The notes below the pieces were generated by a model that did no database searches, had not been told where the DNA came from, and was given only the letters and a program-made list of their open reading frames with translations. A program made the translations under genes and the position numbers. Shown here one piece after another: positions 53,738-63,921 of a stretch of 64,000 nucleotides of DNA. The first letter of the stretch is position 1. Each line of letters begins with the position of its first letter. This DNA is from Methylophilus medardicus. Its GTDB lineage: Bacteria; Pseudomonadota; Gammaproteobacteria; Burkholderiales; Methylophilaceae. The stretch is taken from the NCBI RefSeq assembly GCF_006363955.1, contig NZ_CP040948.1, positions 744,001-808,000 on the forward strand, written 5' to 3'.

Positions 53738-54967
53738 ATGACCATACTAAAAACAAGCAGTCAACGCCTAACGCAATGGGGTCGCCTCGTGATATTTGTG
53801 TGGGTGGTTGCCAGCAATCCCAGTCATGCAGACGACTTAGAGGGCTTTCAGCGCTGGTTGACAGACATGCGGCAAGAGGCGTTGGCTTTGCAGGTATCGC
53901 AGGCAGCCGTCGATGCAACGCTGAATCAAGTCAATTACTTGCCAAAAGTGATCGAGCTTGATCGCAAACAACCCGAATTTGTCACGAGTTTTTCGGCCTA
54001 CGTGAATCGTCGTATTCAGCCGCGCGTCGTCGCCAAAGGTAAGCAAATGATGCAGGATTACCACGGTGTGCTCTACGTGGTTGAAGAGGTCTACCATGTG
54101 CCTAGAGAGGTATTGGTGGCTTTTTGGGGCTTAGAAACAAATTTTGGCGGATTTATGGGTGATATTCCTTTGGCCTCCGCCTTGGCCACGCTTTCTTATG
54201 AGGGTCGGCGCGCTGATTTTTTTAAACGCGAACTTTTGAACCTGATGCGCGTTGTCGACCGCGAGCAGCGCTACGACAGTCCTGTAGTTGGCTCTTGGGC
54301 GGGGGCCACAGGCCATATGCAGTTTATGCCGACCACCTTATTGAAATATGGCGTGGATGCTGATGCCGATGGCAAAATTGACATCTGGGGCTCTTACCCT
54401 GATGTTTTCAGCTCTGCTGCCAACTATCTGGCGCAGGCGGGCTGGCAACCAGGTCAACCGGTGAGTATTCAAGTTACGTTGCCCGAAGGGTTTGATTACA
54501 GCCAAGCGCAATGGCAACACAACAAACCAGTCGCGGCTTGGGTGCAAGCGGGTGTGGCGGGCGTGCCAGACAGCGTGCTGTCTTTGCCGCAAGCCGCGAT
54601 CTTATTGCCACAGGGCTTTGATGGTCCGGCATATATGGTGTTTCCGAATTTTGACGTCATTATGCAATGGAACCGCTCAGTCAACTATGCGCTGGCAGTC
54701 GGATTGCTGAGTCAACAGTTAGGGCAGGAGAGTTATACTTTGCTGATGCCGCCGGAACCCGCCGCACTCAGTTATCAGCAAATGTGGTCGTTGCAAGAAG
54801 CGCTCAATGCGCGTGGCTATGATTGTGGCATCCCTGACGGTTTTCCAGGGGCAAAGACCCAAGCTGCCATTCGGCGTTACCAAGCGAGGCTGGGGTTGCC
54901 ACAAGATGGCTACGCCGGGGCTGAAATCTATAGTCGCCTAACGGAGCAGGTGCAATCTGCGCAATAG
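53738..54967 (+). CDS. Lytic murein transglycosylase MltB type
   Basis: About 409 residues, exported: an N-terminal hydrophobic stretch (about residues 12-30, VIFVWVVASNPSHAD). SLT domain 2 motifs include FWGLETNFGGFMGDI with the catalytic Glu, RADFFKRELLNLM, GSWAGATGHMQFMPTTLLKYG and DGKIDIWGSYPDVFSSAANYLAQAGW. A C-terminal peptidoglycan-binding domain is ALNARGYDCGIPDGFPGAKTQAAIRRYQ. No lipobox, so soluble periplasmic or the MltB_2 type. An alternative GTG start lies two codons upstream. Confidence 0.93.
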   Translation: MTILKTSSQRLTQWGRLVIFVWVVASNPSHADDLEGFQRWLTDMRQEALALQVSQAAVDATLNQVNYLPKVIELDRKQPEFVTSFSAYVNRRIQPRVVAKGKQMMQDYHGVLYVVEEVYHVPREVLVAFWGLETNFGGFMGDIPLASALATLSYEGRRADFFKRELLNLMRVVDREQRYDSPVVGSWAGATGHMQFMPTTLLKYGVDADADGKIDIWGSYPDVFSSAANYLAQAGWQPGQPVSIQVTLPEGFDYSQAQWQHNKPVAAWVQAGVAGVPDSVLSLPQAAILLPQGFDGPAYMVFPNFDVIMQWNRSVNYALAVGLLSQQLGQESYTLLMPPEPAALSYQQMWSLQEALNARGYDCGIPDGFPGAKTQAAIRRYQARLGLPQDGYAGAEIYSRLTEQVQSAQ

Positions 54968-55636
54968 CTAGCGCGTTTTAAACCAGCCTGTCACACTCAC
55001 TCGAGGTAATGTTGCCGGCAAGACCTCATGCCAGAATCTGCCTGACAAAAACAACACGAGTTTGCCGCCTGTAGGGGCGATGTCGATATGTTTGGCTTCG
55101 CGCGCAGGGGGGTGCGCATGTTCACCAAGGTATAAGCGCAACGCGCCACCCGCGTCGTCCGGCCACGTTTCATTTAAATATAGAACAGCGCTGAGTGCTC
55201 TGCCGCCGGGGCTAGCTGCTTCGCGATGTAGTCTAAATTGGTCAATATGTGTGGCATAACCCACCGAACCTGCTGGATAAACGGCGAAGTGTGTTTCAAA
55301 GGTTTGAAGGCCCATCATCAGGTCACGATTTACCGCAGACTGCACTTGATGCAATGCCGACAGGTAATGTTGAATCGCTGGTTGCGGGTCGTCTTCCTCT
55401 AGCCAGACAATATGGTCACTTCGCAAGTTGGCGTTGGCCATGCCCGCTTGACTGGTGCCTGCTAAATGCATGTGCCCTTGCTGATGCTGCGCTTGTGCGA
55501 TTTCGCGCAAGGAGGTCACTAATGCGGGTGCTAAAAATTGATCAATGACGCAATACTGTTGCGCTGCTAAGGTGTCGATGAGAGTTTCAATCACGCTGTC
55601 GCTCACAGAGTGAGTAGAGATAGAGACGGTTTTCAT
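54968..55636 (-). CDS. 2OG-Fe(II) oxygenase (prolyl 4-hydroxylase/SM-20 type)
   Basis: A 222-residue protein starting [11 protein letters not shown]. The iron motif H-x-D...H is visible as [11 protein letters not shown] and [19 protein letters not shown], where the Arg binds 2-oxoglutarate; [20 protein letters not shown] sits between. PiuC/SM-20-like; substrate unknown. The gene is convergent with mltB (adjacent stops) and its 5' side faces the tRNA-Val promoter. Confidence 0.92.
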   Translation of the reverse strand: MKTVSISTHSVSDSVIETLIDTLAAQQYCVIDQFLAPALVTSLREIAQAQHQQGHMHLAGTSQAGMANANLRSDHIVWLEEDDPQPAIQHYLSALHQVQSAVNRDLMMGLQTFETHFAVYPAGSVGYATHIDQFRLHREAASPGGRALSAVLYLNETWPDDAGGALRLYLGEHAHPPAREAKHIDIAPTGGKLVLFLSGRFWHEVLPATLPRVSVTGWFKTR

Positions 55637-55660
55637 GGCATATATTATAAGCAGATCCCA

Positions 55661-55689
55661 TTGCCTTACCGATGGCTTTCGGATAGAAT
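55661..55689 (+). promoter_or_regulatory. Promoter of tRNA-Val
   Basis: TTGCCT and TAGAAT separated by 17 bases; transcription would start near 55696, giving a leader of about 35 bases before the tRNA. Confidence 0.65.
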
Positions 55690-55703
55690 GCGCAACCTTA
55701 TTG

Positions 55704-55725
55704 ATTAGCAACCTTGGTTGCTAAT
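55704..55725 (+). other. Stem-loop before tRNA-Val
   Basis: Perfect palindrome of 22 bases: ATTAGCAACC, TT, GGTTGCTAAT. It forms a stem of nine or ten pairs with a CUUG-type loop, and ends five bases before the mature 5' end of the tRNA. No T-run follows. Confidence 0.65.
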
Positions 55726-55730
55726 GTAAT

Positions 55731-55807
55731 AGTCGCGTAGCTCAGCTGGTTAGAGCACCACCTTGACATGGTGGGGGTCGATGGTTCGAGTCCATTCGCG
55801 ACTACCA
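55731..55807 (+). tRNA. tRNA-Val (anticodon GAC)
   Basis: A 77-base tRNA; acceptor AGTCGCG pairs with CGCGACT, discriminator A, encoded CCA. Anticodon arm CCACC-TTGACAT-GGTGG gives GAC, reading GUC/GUU. T-arm ATGGTTCGAGTCCAT is canonical. Confidence 0.96.
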
Positions 55808-55829
55808 AATTTAAAAACACCTTATTTCA

Positions 55830-55860
55830 AAAACCATCAGAGCCTTCTGATGGTTTTTTT
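55830..55860 (+). terminator. Terminator of tRNA-Val
   Basis: Stem AAACCATCAGA / TCTGATGGTTT closed by a short GCCT-type loop and followed by a T-run, about 25 bases after the CCA. Confidence 0.85.
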
Positions 55861-56001
55861 GTTTTTACTCAGCGCACGCTTGAACCTCACCCAACATCCC
55901 GTGCGCTAAATCTCGCCATGGCTTTGAATACATTCGTAAAAAACTGGATGAGAGGCTGCGGTTTGTCGGTCGCTTGAAGATGATTCAATGTTGGTTTCTG
56001 A

Positions 56002-56031
56002 TTGCGAAATTTTCGCCCGCTGTGAGATAAT
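56002..56031 (+). promoter_or_regulatory. Probable promoter of thrS operon
   Basis: TTGCGA and GATAAT with 18 bases between, about 70 bases before the thrS start; a leader stem-loop follows. Confidence 0.5.
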
Positions 56032-56042
56032 CGCGGTTTGAC

Positions 56043-56070
56043 CAAAAACAGGTGCCATGTGCTTGTTTTG
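56043..56070 (+). other. Leader stem-loop upstream of thrS
   Basis: ACAGGTGC and GTGCTTGT around CAT pair fully if G-T pairs are allowed, with further A-T pairs (CAAA / TTTG) outside. It sits between the probable promoter and the ribosome site. In E. coli thrS, ThrRS binds similar leader arms that imitate tRNA-Thr, but no Thr-anticodon-like CGU loop is seen here, so the comparison stays tentative. Confidence 0.4.
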
Positions 56071-56102
56071 TTTAGATGTTTAATGTTTGAAGAGAGATAG
56101 CC

Positions 56103-58025
56103 ATGCCTGTAATTCGCTTGCCTGATGGGTCATCGAGAAGTTTTGAACAGCCGGTGACCGTGGCCGATGTTGCGTTAAATATTGGCGCTGGTTTGGCCAA
56201 AGCGGCATTAGCAGGAAAAGTCACCTACACAGGTCAAGCGCCTAAGCTGGTCGACACCAGTCATTTGATCGCAGAGGATATTGATCTCGCCATCATTACC
56301 GATAAAAACGAAGAGGGGCTGGAAGTGATTCGCCACTCGACGGCGCACTTGCTCGCGTATGCGGTGAAAGAACTGTTTCCAGACGCGCAAGTGACGATCG
56401 GCCCCGTGATCGATAACGGCTTTTACTATGATTTCAGCTACAAACGCCCTTTCACGCCAGATGATTTAACTGCTATTGAAAAGAAAATGGCGGAGTTGGC
56501 AAAAAAAGACGAAAAAGTTGAGCGCAAAGTTTTGCCGCGTGACGAAGCCGTCGCTTACTTCAAAAGCATCGGTGAGCATTACAAAGCCGAAATTATTGCC
56601 AGCATTCCAAGCAATGAAGATGTCTCTTTATACAGCGAAGGCAACTTTACCGATCTCTGCCGTGGGCCACACGTACCTAATACTGGCAAGCTCAAAGCTT
56701 TCAAATTGATGAAATTGGCTGGCGCCTACTGGCGTGGCGATAGCAATAACGAAATGTTGCAGCGGGTGTATGGAACCGCTTGGCGCAACAAAGATGAGCT
56801 TGAGTCCTACTTGCATATGCTGGAGGAAGCTGAAAAACGCGACCACCGTAAATTGGGTAAGCAGCTGGATTTTTATCACATGCAAGAGGATGCCCCCGGA
56901 ATGGTGTTCTGGCATCCGCGTGGATGGGTCATCTGGCAAGAAGTTGAGCAGTACATGCGCGCCAAATTTAAAGAGTACGATTATCAAGAAGTGCGTACCC
57001 CGACGGTGTTGGATAAAACCTTATGGGAAAAATCCGGCCATTGGCAAAACTACCGAGACAATATGTTTGTCACGCAGTCAGAAAGTCGCGACTATGCGGT
57101 GAAGCCCATGAACTGTCCGGGCCACATTCAAATCTTCAATAACAGTTTGCATAGCTATCGCGACCTGCCATTGCGTCTTGCGGAGTTTGGGTCTTGTCAT
57201 CGCAACGAGCCCTCTGGCTCATTGCATGGCTTGATGCGGGTGCGCGGATTTACGCAGGATGATGCGCATATTTTTTGCATGGAATCCCAAGTTGAAGCTG
57301 AGGTAGCAAACTTCATCAAGATGCTCTACGAAGTATACAAAGACTTTGGCTTCTCGGATGTCATCGTCAAGTTGTCTACCCGTCCTGAAAAGCGTGTGGG
57401 TACTGAAGAAGCTTGGGACATGGCTGAAACCGCTTTGGCGAATGCAATTAAAGCCAATGGACTGGCATTTGAATATCAGCCAGGCGAGGGCGCCTTCTAC
57501 GGCCCTAAAATTGAGTTTACATTGAAAGACTCGTTGGGTCGTATGTGGCAGTGCGGTACCATCCAGCTCGACCCAAATTTGCCGGAGCGCTTGGGTGCGG
57601 AATATGTAGCTGAAGACAATACTCGTCAGCGTCCAATTATGTTGCACCGTGCCATCGTGGGCTCTATGGAGCGTTTTTTAGGTATTTTGATTGAGAACTT
57701 TGCTGGCGCCATGCCGGTGTGGTTGTCTCCAGTGCAGGCCATGGTGCTCAATATTTCTGATAATCAGGCAGATTATGTGCGCCAAGTGGTTGAAACATTG
57801 AAGAAAAATGGCATTCGATGCGATTTTGACTTGAGAAATGAGAAGATTACCTATAAAATACGAGAACATAGTTTGCAAAAGTTGCCATACTTAATTGTGG
57901 TGGGCGACAAAGAAATGCAAAATGGTCATGTGGCCGTACGTACCAGAAAAGGTGAAGATCTGGGTGTGATGACGGTAGATGCGTTTATAGCGCATATACA
58001 ACAAGACATCCAAAACCGGGTCTGA
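56103..58025 (+). CDS. thrS: Threonine--tRNA ligase
   Basis: A 640-residue class II synthetase. The N-terminal TGS domain begins [27 protein letters not shown]; the editing domain includes [22 protein letters not shown] (HxxxH) and [14 protein letters not shown]; the catalytic core carries [42 protein letters not shown] and [18 protein letters not shown]. The anticodon-binding domain ends it. First gene of the thrS-infC-rpmI-rplT-pheS-pheT-ihfA-merR block. Confidence 0.99.
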   Translation: MPVIRLPDGSSRSFEQPVTVADVALNIGAGLAKAALAGKVTYTGQAPKLVDTSHLIAEDIDLAIITDKNEEGLEVIRHSTAHLLAYAVKELFPDAQVTIGPVIDNGFYYDFSYKRPFTPDDLTAIEKKMAELAKKDEKVERKVLPRDEAVAYFKSIGEHYKAEIIASIPSNEDVSLYSEGNFTDLCRGPHVPNTGKLKAFKLMKLAGAYWRGDSNNEMLQRVYGTAWRNKDELESYLHMLEEAEKRDHRKLGKQLDFYHMQEDAPGMVFWHPRGWVIWQEVEQYMRAKFKEYDYQEVRTPTVLDKTLWEKSGHWQNYRDNMFVTQSESRDYAVKPMNCPGHIQIFNNSLHSYRDLPLRLAEFGSCHRNEPSGSLHGLMRVRGFTQDDAHIFCMESQVEAEVANFIKMLYEVYKDFGFSDVIVKLSTRPEKRVGTEEAWDMAETALANAIKANGLAFEYQPGEGAFYGPKIEFTLKDSLGRMWQCGTIQLDPNLPERLGAEYVAEDNTRQRPIMLHRAIVGSMERFLGILIENFAGAMPVWLSPVQAMVLNISDNQADYVRQVVETLKKNGIRCDFDLRNEKITYKIREHSLQKLPYLIVVGDKEMQNGHVAVRTRKGEDLGVMTVDAFIAHIQQDIQNRV

Positions 58026-58070
58026 TTTTCTTAGGTGCTGTGCGGCTTTGTTTATTGTTAGGGGATTGTT

Positions 58071-58631
58071 ATAGCTCAAGATAAAGATACACGCATCAAT
58101 GGCGACATTACCGCGCCGCAAGTGCGTTTAGTAGGTGTTGATGGCGAACCGTTAGGCGTGATGACTCTGAGAGAGGCCTTTGCCAAAGCGGAAGAAGCTG
58201 ATATTGATATTGTCGAAATTGCACCAAATGCCGCACCACCAGTGTGTCGTTTGATGGATTACGGTAAATTCAAATACGCTGAGAGCAAGCGTATGCACGA
58301 GCAAAAACTGAAACAAAAACAAGTGCAAATTAAAGAGGTCAAATTTAGACCTGGCACGGATGACGGTGATTACAACATTAAATTACGCAATATCATCCGC
58401 TTTTTGGGTGATGGCGATAAAGCAAAAATAACCTTACGCTTTCGTGGCCGTGAAATCACACACCAAGAGTTTGGTTTGGCACTGCTAAAGCGTCTGGAAG
58501 CAGATTTAACAGAACACGCATTGGTTGAGCAGTATCCTAAAATGGAAGGCCGCCAAATGGTCATGGTGTTAGCGCCAGCTAAAAAAGCACCTGTGAAAAA
58601 GTCTGATAAAGACGGCGTAGACGCAGAATAA
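58071..58631 (+). CDS. infC: Translation initiation factor IF-3
   Basis: About 186 residues. The N-domain starts (M)[28 protein letters not shown]; the linker is Lys-rich and the C-domain has [23 protein letters not shown] and [12 protein letters not shown]. The first ATG in frame is 17 codons too late and would cut off the conserved RINGDI segment. The AGGGG site at 58060-58064 is six bases before ATA, while ATT lies directly after it, so ATA (this coordinate) or ATT (58065) is the start. IF3 rejects such codons, giving autoregulation as with AUU in E. coli. Confidence 0.93.
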   Translation: MAQDKDTRINGDITAPQVRLVGVDGEPLGVMTLREAFAKAEEADIDIVEIAPNAAPPVCRLMDYGKFKYAESKRMHEQKLKQKQVQIKEVKFRPGTDDGDYNIKLRNIIRFLGDGDKAKITLRFRGREITHQEFGLALLKRLEADLTEHALVEQYPKMEGRQMVMVLAPAKKAPVKKSDKDGVDAE

Positions 58632-58709
58632 TTTTAAGTATGAATTTTCGGGGTGATATGGCTAAATTGGCTGCCTACTCACTCTTTATTAACCTCTAAG
58701 GAGACCAAA

Positions 58710-58907
58710 ATGCCAAAGATGAAGACGAAGAGCAGCGCTAAAAAGCGCTTTAAGTTCTTGGGTAACGGTAAAGTGAAGCGTACACACTCTCACTTGCGTC
58801 ACATTTTGACCAAGAAAACCACTAAGCAAAAGCGTAAGCTGCGCGGTACTTCCATTATTTCTGCGACTGACGTGAAACGCGTCCGCGCAATGATGCCAAC
58901 ACAATAA
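58710..58907 (+). CDS. rpmI: 50S ribosomal protein L35
   Basis: A 65-residue ribosomal protein with an AAGGAG site; [23 protein letters not shown] and [19 protein letters not shown] are full matches to L35. Lies between infC and rplT in the standard order. Confidence 0.98.
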   Translation: MPKMKTKSSAKKRFKFLGNGKVKRTHSHLRHILTKKTTKQKRKLRGTSIISATDVKRVRAMMPTQ

Positions 58908-58917
58908 GGAGACCGAC

Positions 58918-59277
58918 ATGCCTAGAGTAAAACGTGGTGTCATTGCACGCGCTAAACACAAAAAAGTTTTAAATGCTGCTAAAGGTTACCGTGGTCGTCG
59001 TAAGAACGTCTACCGTGTTGCCAAACAGGCGGTGATGAAAGCCGGTCAATATGCATACCGTGACCGTCGTCAGAAAAAACGTCAATTCCGCGCATTGTGG
59101 ATTGCCCGTATCAACGCGGCAGCCCGTGAAGCTGGTTTGACTTACAGCCGTTTCATGAACGGTTTGAAAAAATCTGCGGTGGAAGTTGACCGTAAAGTAT
59201 TGGCTGATCTGGCCGTGTTCGATAAAGCTGCTTTTGCTAAATTCGTGGAATTGGCTAAATCAGGTTTAAGCGCCTAA
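58918..59277 (+). CDS. rplT: 50S ribosomal protein L20
   Basis: A 119-residue early-assembly protein with an AAGGAG site: [51 protein letters not shown]. It binds 23S rRNA helix H40/41 and represses its own operon in E. coli and B. subtilis. A terminator follows. Confidence 0.99.
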   Translation: MPRVKRGVIARAKHKKVLNAAKGYRGRRKNVYRVAKQAVMKAGQYAYRDRRQKKRQFRALWIARINAAAREAGLTYSRFMNGLKKSAVEVDRKVLADLAVFDKAAFAKFVELAKSGLSA

Positions 59278-59288
59278 TCAGACCTACC

Positions 59289-59316
59289 AAAAAAAGAGGC
59301 TGCGGCCTCTTTTTTT
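59289..59316 (+). terminator. Terminator between rplT and pheS
   Basis: Stem AAAAAAAGAGGC / GCCTCTTTTTTT with a TGCG loop. pheS starts 37 bases later, so read-through or a promoter after the stem must supply pheST; the position recalls the attenuator of E. coli pheST but no leader peptide is visible. Confidence 0.8.
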
Positions 59317-59340
59317 ATTTTAATGTTACTTAAATGTTGA

Positions 59341-60354
<1,014 letters not shown>

Positions 60355-60404
60355 TTGCGCCCCAGCGCATTTTAAATAGCGAATTTTTACAAGGTTAGAC
60401 AAAT

Positions 60405-62753
60405 ATGCAGTTCTCCGAACAATGGTTACGTTCTATGGTAAATCCAGCAATGGATACCGCGCAATTAGGTCATGCATTGACCATGGCGGGGCTTGAAGTC
60501 GAAGAATTGACGCCAGTCGCACCTGTGTTTAGTCGCGTAGTAGTGGCTGAAATTATTGAAACTGCCAAACATCCAGATGCTGACCGTTTGCAGGTGTGCA
60601 AGGTAAAAGTCGGTGAGGAAATTTTGCAAATTGTCTGCGGCGCACCCAATGCACGTGCAGGCTTGAAAGCGCCGTGTGCGCTGGTGGGCGCTGAGTTGCC
60701 GGGCATACAAATCAAACAGGCAAAAGTGCGGGGTGTTGAGTCATTTGGCATGATGTGCTCTGCCAAAGAGCTGGGCATTGCGACAGAAGCGAACGGTATT
60801 CTGGAGTTGCCAGCGGATGCGCCTGTTGGCAGCGATATTCGTGATTACTTGTCTTTAAACGATAGCACCTACACCCTAAAGCTCACCCCTAACCGTGCCG
60901 ATTGCCTGAGTATTTTGGGGATCGCACGCGATGTGGTTGCGATGACTGGCACACCGATGACCGTGCCGGTGATTACGCCCGCGCCGATCACTAGCGAAAT
61001 CAGCAAACAAGTCGCATTGCATGCGACAGAAGCTTGCCCTGCTTACTATGGGCGGGTGATTGCCGGCGTCAATGCGCAGGCCAATACGCCAGCGTGGATG
61101 GTACAACGCTTGGAGCGCAGCGGCATCCGCAGCATCAGTGCGCTAGTGGACATCACCAATTATGTATTGCTCGAGCAGGGTCAACCCTTGCACGCCTTTG
61201 ATTTGAGTTTGTTGCAAGGCGATGTGCAGGTACGGTTTGCACATGCGGGCGAAAAATTATCTTTGCTCAATGATACTGAGGTGACGCTGAAAGCCGATGA
61301 TCTGGTGATTGCTGATGCGCAAGGACCAGTGGCGCTGGCAGGAATTATGGGCGGGAAACCCACATCTGTGAGTCATTCCACCCGAGCTATCTTCTTAGAA
61401 AGCGCTTTTTTTACACCCCAAGTGATGGCCGGTAAAGCGCGTCGTTTAGGCTTGAGCACTGATTCGTCCTACCGTTTTGAACGTGGGGTAGATTTTGGCA
61501 ACACCTTGAATGCATTGGAACGCGCAACGGCCTTGGTATTAGAGATTTGTGGTGGCCAAGCGGCGGCAGTCACTGCGGTGACCGCCCAATTGCCCCAACG
61601 CAATGTGGTGGCTTTGCGCCATGCTTATTTGTTGTCAGTCCTCGGCATTGAGGTGAGTCTGGCACAGGTCGGCCAATTGTTGACACAATTAGGCTTCGCC
61701 TACACCGAGACCGCGGGCGTATTTCAGGTGACGGCCCCTAGTTATCGTTTTGATATTGCCCGCGAAGAAGACTTGATTGAAGAAGTGGCCCGTTTGCATG
61801 GCTATGAGCATATTCCGGCACTGACACCGGTGGCGCCGCAAGGCATGTTAGTCGCGCCTGAGGCCAGCCGTAGCAAACATTGGTTGTGTGATGTGATGGT
61901 CAGTCATGGGTTTCAGGAGGTCGTCACCTACAGCTTTGTCGATGCCAGCTGGGAACGTGATTTATACGGTAATCCTCAGCCGATCACCCTGAAAAATCCA
62001 ATCGCCAGCAACCTCAGCGTCATGCGTTCTGGTTTGTGGGGTGGCTTGTTAGAGGCATTAGATTACAACCTCAAGCGTCAACAGACACGTGCGATGTTAT
62101 TTGAAGTTGGTGCGCGTTATGCCAAAGGCACCGAAGGCTTTGTAGAGACCTTGACCTTATCTGGTTTGGTTTATGGCAGTGTGCAACCGGAGCAATGGGC
62201 AACAGCAGCACGTGCATTTGATTTCTATGACGCCAAAGCTTATGTAGAGGCCTTGTTTGCACAGCCGGTGCGCTTTGTCGTTGAGCATCATCCCGCATTG
62301 CACCCAGGTCAGTCCGCTCGCGTGTATGTGGGCGATCAAGCGGTTGGTTGGCTAGGTAAACTGCATCCGCAATGGCAGCAACAATACGCATTAACGCATG
62401 CGTGCTACCTGTTTGAACTGGATGCACAAGCTGCCCTTGCGACACAAGTGCCAAGCTACACTGAGGTCAGCAAGTTCTTACCTGTGCGTCGCGATTTGGC
62501 CATGGTCGTCGATCAAGATGTCTCGGCGCAGGTCATGATAGATGCCGTGATTGCGGAGCAAATTCCGCAGTTACAAACGGTTAAATTGTTCGATGTTTAT
62601 CATGGTAAAGGTGTGCCCGAAAACAAAAAAAGCCTTGCATTTCTTGTACTTATGCAAGATACTTGCAAGACAATGGTCGATGAGGAAGTGGATGCCATCG
62701 TGTCACAAATCCTCAACAACTGGTCATCCAAATTTGCTGCATCACTCAGATAG
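60405..62753 (+). CDS. pheT: Phenylalanine--tRNA ligase beta subunit
   Basis: A 782-residue subunit forming the alpha2-beta2 enzyme with PheS. Begins MQFSEQWLRSMVNPAM; contains the tRNA-binding domain B2 region VVVAEIIETAKHPDADRLQVCKVKVG, the B3/B4 editing region, B5 (YRFDIAREEDLIEEVARLHGYE) and C-terminal ferredoxin-like anticodon-binding domain (FLPVRRDLAMVVDQDVSAQVM). Length is usual. Confidence 0.99.
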   Translation: MQFSEQWLRSMVNPAMDTAQLGHALTMAGLEVEELTPVAPVFSRVVVAEIIETAKHPDADRLQVCKVKVGEEILQIVCGAPNARAGLKAPCALVGAELPGIQIKQAKVRGVESFGMMCSAKELGIATEANGILELPADAPVGSDIRDYLSLNDSTYTLKLTPNRADCLSILGIARDVVAMTGTPMTVPVITPAPITSEISKQVALHATEACPAYYGRVIAGVNAQANTPAWMVQRLERSGIRSISALVDITNYVLLEQGQPLHAFDLSLLQGDVQVRFAHAGEKLSLLNDTEVTLKADDLVIADAQGPVALAGIMGGKPTSVSHSTRAIFLESAFFTPQVMAGKARRLGLSTDSSYRFERGVDFGNTLNALERATALVLEICGGQAAAVTAVTAQLPQRNVVALRHAYLLSVLGIEVSLAQVGQLLTQLGFAYTETAGVFQVTAPSYRFDIAREEDLIEEVARLHGYEHIPALTPVAPQGMLVAPEASRSKHWLCDVMVSHGFQEVVTYSFVDASWERDLYGNPQPITLKNPIASNLSVMRSGLWGGLLEALDYNLKRQQTRAMLFEVGARYAKGTEGFVETLTLSGLVYGSVQPEQWATAARAFDFYDAKAYVEALFAQPVRFVVEHHPALHPGQSARVYVGDQAVGWLGKLHPQWQQQYALTHACYLFELDAQAALATQVPSYTEVSKFLPVRRDLAMVVDQDVSAQVMIDAVIAEQIPQLQTVKLFDVYHGKGVPENKKSLAFLVLMQDTCKTMVDEEVDAIVSQILNNWSSKFAASLR

Positions 62754-62843
62754 TCTTTGTCATAATCGTCGGAAAATACAAAGATTGCAGTTGATAGAAC
62801 ATAAACTTCATCTCGCATAATAAGAAGATTCAGGGGATCATTC

Positions 62844-63158
62844 ATGACACTCACAAAAGCTGACTTGGCTGACTTGTTGTTTGAACAAGTCGGGCTGAAT
62901 AAGCGCGAAGCCAAGGATATGGTTGAAGCGTTTTTTGAAGAGGTGCGCAATGCGCTTGAACAAGGCGACAGCGTCAAACTCTCCGGTTTTGGTAATTTTG
63001 AACTGCGCACAAAATCTGAGCGCCCTGGCCGTAACCCAAAAACTGGCGAAGAAATTCCTATTTCTGCACGTCGGGTGGTGACATTTCATGCCAGCCAAAA
63101 ATTAAAATTACGCGTAGAAGAACACTACGCTGAGCAACCGTTTCAGGCACAAGCTTAA
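62844..63158 (+). CDS. ihfA: Integration host factor alpha subunit
   Basis: A 104-residue DNA-bending protein, partner of Ihf[34 protein letters not shown] is the HU/IHF N-terminus and [26 protein letters not shown] the DNA-intercalating arm. Downstream of pheT as in E. coli. Confidence 0.98.
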   Translation: MTLTKADLADLLFEQVGLNKREAKDMVEAFFEEVRNALEQGDSVKLSGFGNFELRTKSERPGRNPKTGEEIPISARRVVTFHASQKLKLRVEEHYAEQPFQAQA

Positions 63159-63171
63159 CTAAACATTTCTT

Positions 63172-63603
63172 ATGGTAGAAACGCAAAAAGTCACACTGCC
63201 GCCTATTCCAGCCAAACGTTATTTCACGATTGGTGAAGTTAGCGAGTTGTGCGGGGTAAAGCCGCATGTTTTGCGTTATTGGGAGCAAGAGTTTACCCAA
63301 CTCAAACCGGTAAAACGCCGTGGTAATCGTCGTTACTACCAGCATCACGAAGTCCTTCTCATCCGTAAAATTCGCGAGCTGCTTTATGAGCAAGGGTTTA
63401 CCATCAGCGGTGCGCGCAATCGATTAGAGGGTGTGGATGAAAAAGCTGACAAATCCCGCGCCGCCACTGAAGTATCTAATGTTACAGCCGCTAACAACAG
63501 CCAGGCGCTATTAGCAGATGTTTCTGCCCTACCGGTGGTCGATGTCGCTGCACTCAGACTACAAATTCAACAGATACTCCAATTGTTAAAAGCGCCTGTT
63601 TAA
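63172..63603 (+). CDS. MerR family transcriptional regulator
   Basis: A 143-residue regulator. HTH_MerR at about residues 17-85: RYFTIGEVSELCGVKPHVLRYWEQEF, followed by RGNRRYYQHHEVLLIRKIRELLYEQGFTISGARNRL. A coiled C-terminus (LRLQIQQILQLLK) serves dimerisation. No metal-binding Cys. This gene after ihfA is very widely conserved in proteobacteria, target unknown. Confidence 0.93.
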   Translation: MVETQKVTLPPIPAKRYFTIGEVSELCGVKPHVLRYWEQEFTQLKPVKRRGNRRYYQHHEVLLIRKIRELLYEQGFTISGARNRLEGVDEKADKSRAATEVSNVTAANNSQALLADVSALPVVDVAALRLQIQQILQLLKAPV

Positions 63604-63621
63604 ACACGGCTACGCATACAT

Positions 63622-63658
63622 AAAACCGCATATTCTGCTTAGCGAATATGCGGTTTTG
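63622..63658 (+). terminator. Terminator of the thrS-merR operon
   Basis: Stem AAAACCGCATATTC / GAATATGCGGTTTT around TGCTTAGC, followed by TTTT; it also directly precedes the tRNA-Pro promoter. Confidence 0.85.
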
Positions 63659-63661
63659 TTT

Positions 63662-63667
63662 TATAAT
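63662..63667 (+). promoter_or_regulatory. Probable -10 of tRNA-Pro
   Basis: A perfect TATAAT immediately after the terminator stem; a -35 of TTAGCG quality lies 17 bases upstream, inside that stem. Predicted start about 63674. Confidence 0.5.
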
Positions 63668-63680
63668 GCACCCTTCTTTT

Positions 63681-63698
63681 CGAACAGGTTCCTGTTCG
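63681..63698 (+). other. Stem-loop before tRNA-Pro
   Basis: Perfect palindrome CGAACAGG, TT, CCTGTTCG, about seven pairs with a GUUC-type loop, ending ten bases before the mature 5' end. The same kind of element precedes the other three tRNAs, with different sequence. Confidence 0.65.
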
Positions 63699-63707
63699 AT
63701 TCTGATG

Positions 63708-63785
<78 letters not shown>

Positions 63786-63892
63786 ACAAAATCACTGATC
63801 TGTTTTGCTGAATCTAGCGATTAACCGAGCGCTGAACCAATCCAATCCATTGAAATGGGTCTCCGGTTGCTAAGCCTGTAAGATAGCCAATT

Positions 63893-63913
63893 AGCGGTAA
63901 AGGGCTTACCGCT
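63893..63913. repeat. Hairpin downstream of the edge gene
   Basis: AGCGGTAA, AGGGC, TTACCGCT: a perfect eight-base stem with a five-base loop, nine bases past the stop of the minus-strand gene at the right edge. It lacks a T-run, so it may be a weak terminator or a transcript-end stabiliser. Confidence 0.45.
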
Positions 63914-63921
63914 CGGTGTCA

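Noticed and set aside
55861-55977. Possible short ORF after tRNA-Val
   Set aside because: No ribosome site and no protein-like composition; it reads out of the tRNA itself.
56043-56070. tRNA-Thr anticodon mimic in the thrS leader
   Set aside because: The loop reads CAT (Met-like), not CGT, GGT or TGT, so imitation of tRNA-Thr is not supported.
63815-63921. Short minus-strand frames (MTPSGKPFTANW... and ...LTGLATGDPFQWIG...) after the edge gene
   Set aside because: Fewer than 40 codons, no ribosome site, and they cross the hairpin; cannot be told from chance.
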